From: Saururus chinensis | Lineage: Eukaryota; Streptophyta; Magnoliopsida; Piperales; Saururaceae | Assembly: GCA_035235625.1 (NCBI GenBank) | Contig: CP141149.1 | Location: 33,535,753-33,599,752 of the forward strand | Length of the DNA: 64,000 nucleotides | Reading direction: 5' to 3' | Shown here: positions 61,110 to 64,000 of the stretch, in pieces | How positions within the stretch are numbered: position 1 is the stretch's first letter | Layout: each line of letters begins with the position of its first letter | The notes under the pieces: generated by a model | What the model saw: the letters and a program-made list of their open reading frames with translations, nothing else | Databases searched by the model: none | Told to the model about the DNA's origin: nothing | Translations under genes and position numbers: made by a program

Positions 61110-61512
61110 CTACTAGGTATCCAACAATACTAGAGGTTACTATGATGCAAACTGGATATCTGATACAAAAGACTCAAAATCCACAAGTGGATATGTCTTT
61201 ACTCTTGGAGGTGCAACAGTGTCTCGGAAATCCTCGAAACAAACGTACATAGCAAGATCCACAATGGAATCTAAATTCATTGCTCTTGATAGAGCAAGCA
61301 AAGAGGCTAAATGGCTTCTTAATTTTTTAGAGGATATTCCAATGTGGGGGAAACCTGTCCAACCTATTTGCATATACTGTGATAGCCAATCGGCTATAGG
61401 AAGTATACAAAGTAACTTATATAATGGTAAGTTTCGACATATACATCGGAGACATAATAACATAAAACAATTGCTCTATAGTGGAATAATTTTCATTGAG
61501 TATGTTGGTTAA
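61110..61512 (+). pseudogene. Copia RNase H fragment
   Basis: [10 protein letters not shown] (with frameshifts) is followed by [37 protein letters not shown] and YCDSQSAIG, the RNase H domain of copia pol. The stop after IIFIEYVG is premature. It is the continuation of the RT fragment that ends at 56338, but about 150-190 residues between YVDD and this point are absent. Confidence 0.88.
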
Positions 61513-62187
61513 AAGAAAATATTACAGATCTGCTTACTAAGGGATTAACCAAAGAATAAGTGAGCAGTTCATCGAGGGGAATGGGCTTGAAGCCTATACA
61601 TTAAGAGTTACCATAATGGCAACCTAACCTAGTTGACTAGAGATCCCAAGATCTAGGTTCAAATGGACAACCGAATTGTGAGGGATTCAAGGGGAATCAC
61701 TATTGAAATAAAATCTCGTCCTCATTCCTATGATGAGATAGTAATGCATGCAGAGTGAATCAGAATAAGTTTAGCTTTTAATGGTTCTCATAACTTGAAT
61801 TAATTCGAGTGGGGTAGTGCAGGATACTCCTAATGAGAATCACCTATATTAGTGTGAAGGGGCCACTTATATGAAGATTTTAAGGCTAAATCTTCTAGAG
61901 CACTCATGAAAACCAGGTTTGTTCAGGACATAAATGAACGCAATCATGAGAACCACAATGTGTCTGAGAAGTGATTGTGTGAATTATATTGTCTGTTTAC
62001 ACAAACAGCTGAACAGTTCAAGACATCATGTTCTCTGATTAGCTAGTAGACCCGATAGTTTTCACAAGGGAAGGTTCAAAGCCAAAAGCTATCTATCCCC
62101 CATGCATAATCTTTTCAATACTGCTTTCACAATTTATCTGTATTATCTTGCATAATTATCCAGCTAATTTTCATTCATGTGGGGGAT

Positions 62188-62982
62188 TGTTAGAAGTGAG
62201 CATTACATTAAATGAGTTAAGCTCATATCATTAAGGTGGGTATAATATTTACATAGGCTATGCTCATAATATTTATGTGGGTCAAGCCCATATTACTCAA
62301 GTGGGATTTAGTTCATACGGTAGAGAGCTCAAGCCCACTTTGTGTTGAATGAGAATCACACATGTGACTTGGTTAAAGAAGTAAATAGTCCTACATCACC
62401 TAAAAGAAGGTGATGGTGTTGGTATATAAGGCATTAGTTTGGCCTTTTAAGTTAGGCCATTGGGCCAACCCACTTTTGTAGGGGAGAGAGATGTTGGACT
62501 AATGTACCTAGGTGGGCTAACCCACATGCCCGTCGCCACTGCCGTCCGTCCGGCCAGCTCGGTTTGGGTCGGGTTAGGTTGGGTCAACAAGATAATATTT
62601 TTAGGATAAATTCATTTGGTGTGGTTTTGTCTGGTTTGTTTTCCCTAAATAATGTGTCCGTTTGAATGGGAAAGAGTGTCTTCAACGGGATTTTCTATAA
62701 AATCATTGAAAACGATTTCTATACTAATCTTACATTGAATTTTCGTCTGTTTTCATTTCTGTGAGAACATACATATTATGGTTCACTGTATGTGCTGTAT
62801 TAGAGGTGCTCCTACGGTACATGGTTGATCGTCTTATCTTACAAGGCAGACGCCCAAGAGTTTTAAGCACCATCAAGGAGGGCAAATTCTGTCTTGAGAA
62901 CAGAGCGACTTACTTGATTCGATCATAAAACTTTGAGTAAAGTTTTTTATCACCATATTTGCAAAGGTACAAAATAATAGCA
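62188..62982 (+). repeat. 3' LTR of the copia element
   Basis: It starts TGTTAGAAGTGAGCATTAC directly after a polypurine tract (GTGGGGGAT, 62179-62187) and ends near TTTGCAAAGGTACAAAATAA. About 795 bases; it lacks the internal duplication of the 5' LTR. Confidence 0.8.
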
Positions 62983-64000
62983 GCAACTTGGTGGCTTCCT
63001 AATGCAAATAACAATGATAATTGAGAGTTGAAGGGAAAACAGAATCCACAAAATTTACTTAAATGCCCTCTTTCGGTGATTACATAAAATTGAGGGCAGA
63101 AGTTGAATGGAATAAAAAAAAATTAATTTTGCGGTAGTTTACTGCCCTAATAAGAATTTAATATATTGGACAGGGTGACGGATCTGGGCCTGGTTGTTGG
63201 CCTCCTTACAAGAACAAGGGGATAATCGGATAGATAAAGCGGCCACACTAGTCTAGCAATAAGAGCCTAGAGCCTATCATTCTGATTTGTCACGTGTCTC
63301 TTAGCAAATTAGCATTTGAGAATGTTTTTTTTTAGTATTTAAAAATATTTTTTTATAAGAGACTACGTGGTTGACTGTAATACCTCTAGGGACGTCTGGT
63401 GAAGTTTTACCAAAGGGATTATAATTCTACAGTCGCCAAGCAACTTGAGTCAACCCATGGATGTCGGGGGCGAGTCGGGCACTTGGTCGGAAAGGGAACC
63501 CTAGTGGAAGGGGAGTGATCGAGTGGAAGAAGATACAGGAGCGTCGCCAAGGCCGATCGAAGTGGGGGCAATTCGGAAAAAGGGACATTCCGCCCCCCTT
63601 TTATGAATTGGGGGTTTGACGTCCGATCTGCGTGTGGTCCTCCTCTTTTCAAAATTTTCTCACCGACGCCGTTGGGGACTTGCCCGTTACTTGACGCCAT
63701 TAACTCCGTGGGAGTACTCCATTGTTTGTTTGTCCGATTAGTTGAAAAAACTTTTGGGCAAACGTGACGGCATGTGTGGCCCCCATCTGGATTTGGATTT
63801 TGACTCGAATGAGATAAAGGCCTTTTTGTTCCAATTATCCGCTTCTGTTGAACCGGCCGAACCAAACCAAAGTGGGTTTGATCAGTTTTTACAGATCGGT
63901 TTCTCGTTCGCCGAGTGTGGATTTCTCCTCTATCCTTTTTTGTAATTTCGTTCAGATTTCTGTTTTGTCAGTTTTGAGCACAATCGTCCTAGTTTGTCTA
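62983..64000. other. Right-end flank, no gene supported
   Basis: 63400-64000 is less AT-rich, with frames on both strands (63419-63865 minus, 63742-63945 plus), none recognisable. It may be the promoter or leader of a gene beyond the window. Confidence 0.4.

Larger units (their letters stand above)
52537..62982 (+). mobile_element. Degenerate Ty1/copia retrotransposon interrupted by solo LTR B
   Basis: Order on the plus strand: 5' LTR (about 52537-53549), repeat-rich leader, gag, zinc knuckle and protease, RT, then after the 4,761-bp insertion RNase H, polypurine tract GTGGGGGAT and 3' LTR (62188 to about 62982). Without the insertion it measures about 5.7 kb. Integrase is missing, and coding parts have stops and frameshifts, so it is non-autonomous. 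The gag-protease-RT-RNase H order and motifs fit Ty1/copia. The 5' LTR start and both LTR 3' ends are approximate; I could not find a target duplication. Confidence 0.85.

Noticed and set aside
63419..63945. Frames of 148 and 67 residues near the right end
   Set aside because: They overlap on opposite strands and have no recognisable domain; they could be leader sequence of a gene outside the window.

Overview
The window is nuclear DNA of a flowering plant, most likely a eudicot. Genes are split by GT-AG introns, plant-only families are present (purine permease, LRR receptor-like kinase, CM2-type chorismate mutase), and about half the sequence is transposon-derived. I cannot name the species. 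No CRISPR array, operon, rRNA or tRNA was seen.

Layout. 1-13 kb is repeat DNA: palindromic MITEs, a chromovirus pol tail and LTR pieces, a 4,967-bp solo LTR (3341-8307, TSD AAAAC), a likely 1.2-kb solo LTR (8549-9744) and a reversed LTR remnant (about 10200-12492). 13-28 kb holds three plus-strand genes: a PSMD9/Nas2-like proteasome assembly chaperone (13307-15999, 5 exons), a Tag-family DNA-3-methyladenine glycosylase (18827-22123, 5 exons) and a purine permease (25767-27871, 2 exons). A hAT-like MITE family sits in or beside each of them. On the minus strand follow a CM2-type chorismate mutase (32580-30650, 6 exons), about 6 kb of AT-rich intergenic DNA, and an intact eIF5A gene (40654-38532, 5 exons). 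A second eIF5A copy lies head-to-head with it on the plus strand (42102-44436) and is decayed at a splice site and by a frameshift. An intronless LRR receptor-like kinase (47451-44896, minus) converges on that pseudogene.

49-63 kb is a nested transposon complex. A degenerate Ty1/copia element (about 52.5-63.0 kb) has a 3,380-bp solo LTR (49152-52531, TSD GATAC) at its left edge. It is interrupted in its pol region by a 4,761-bp solo LTR (56344-61104, TSD TAAAG) of the same family as the one at 3341, in the opposite orientation. The final 1 kb holds no gene I can support.

The genes are unrelated housekeeping or signalling genes (proteasome assembly, DNA repair, solute transport, Phe/Tyr biosynthesis, translation, receptor signalling). 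I found no evidence for a new multi-gene system. The most informative observations are the solo LTRs with intact target duplications, the nesting order, the MITE families with recoverable target duplications, and the decayed inverted eIF5A copy. Exon limits come from reading splice sites and keeping the family reading frame; no transcript data were available.
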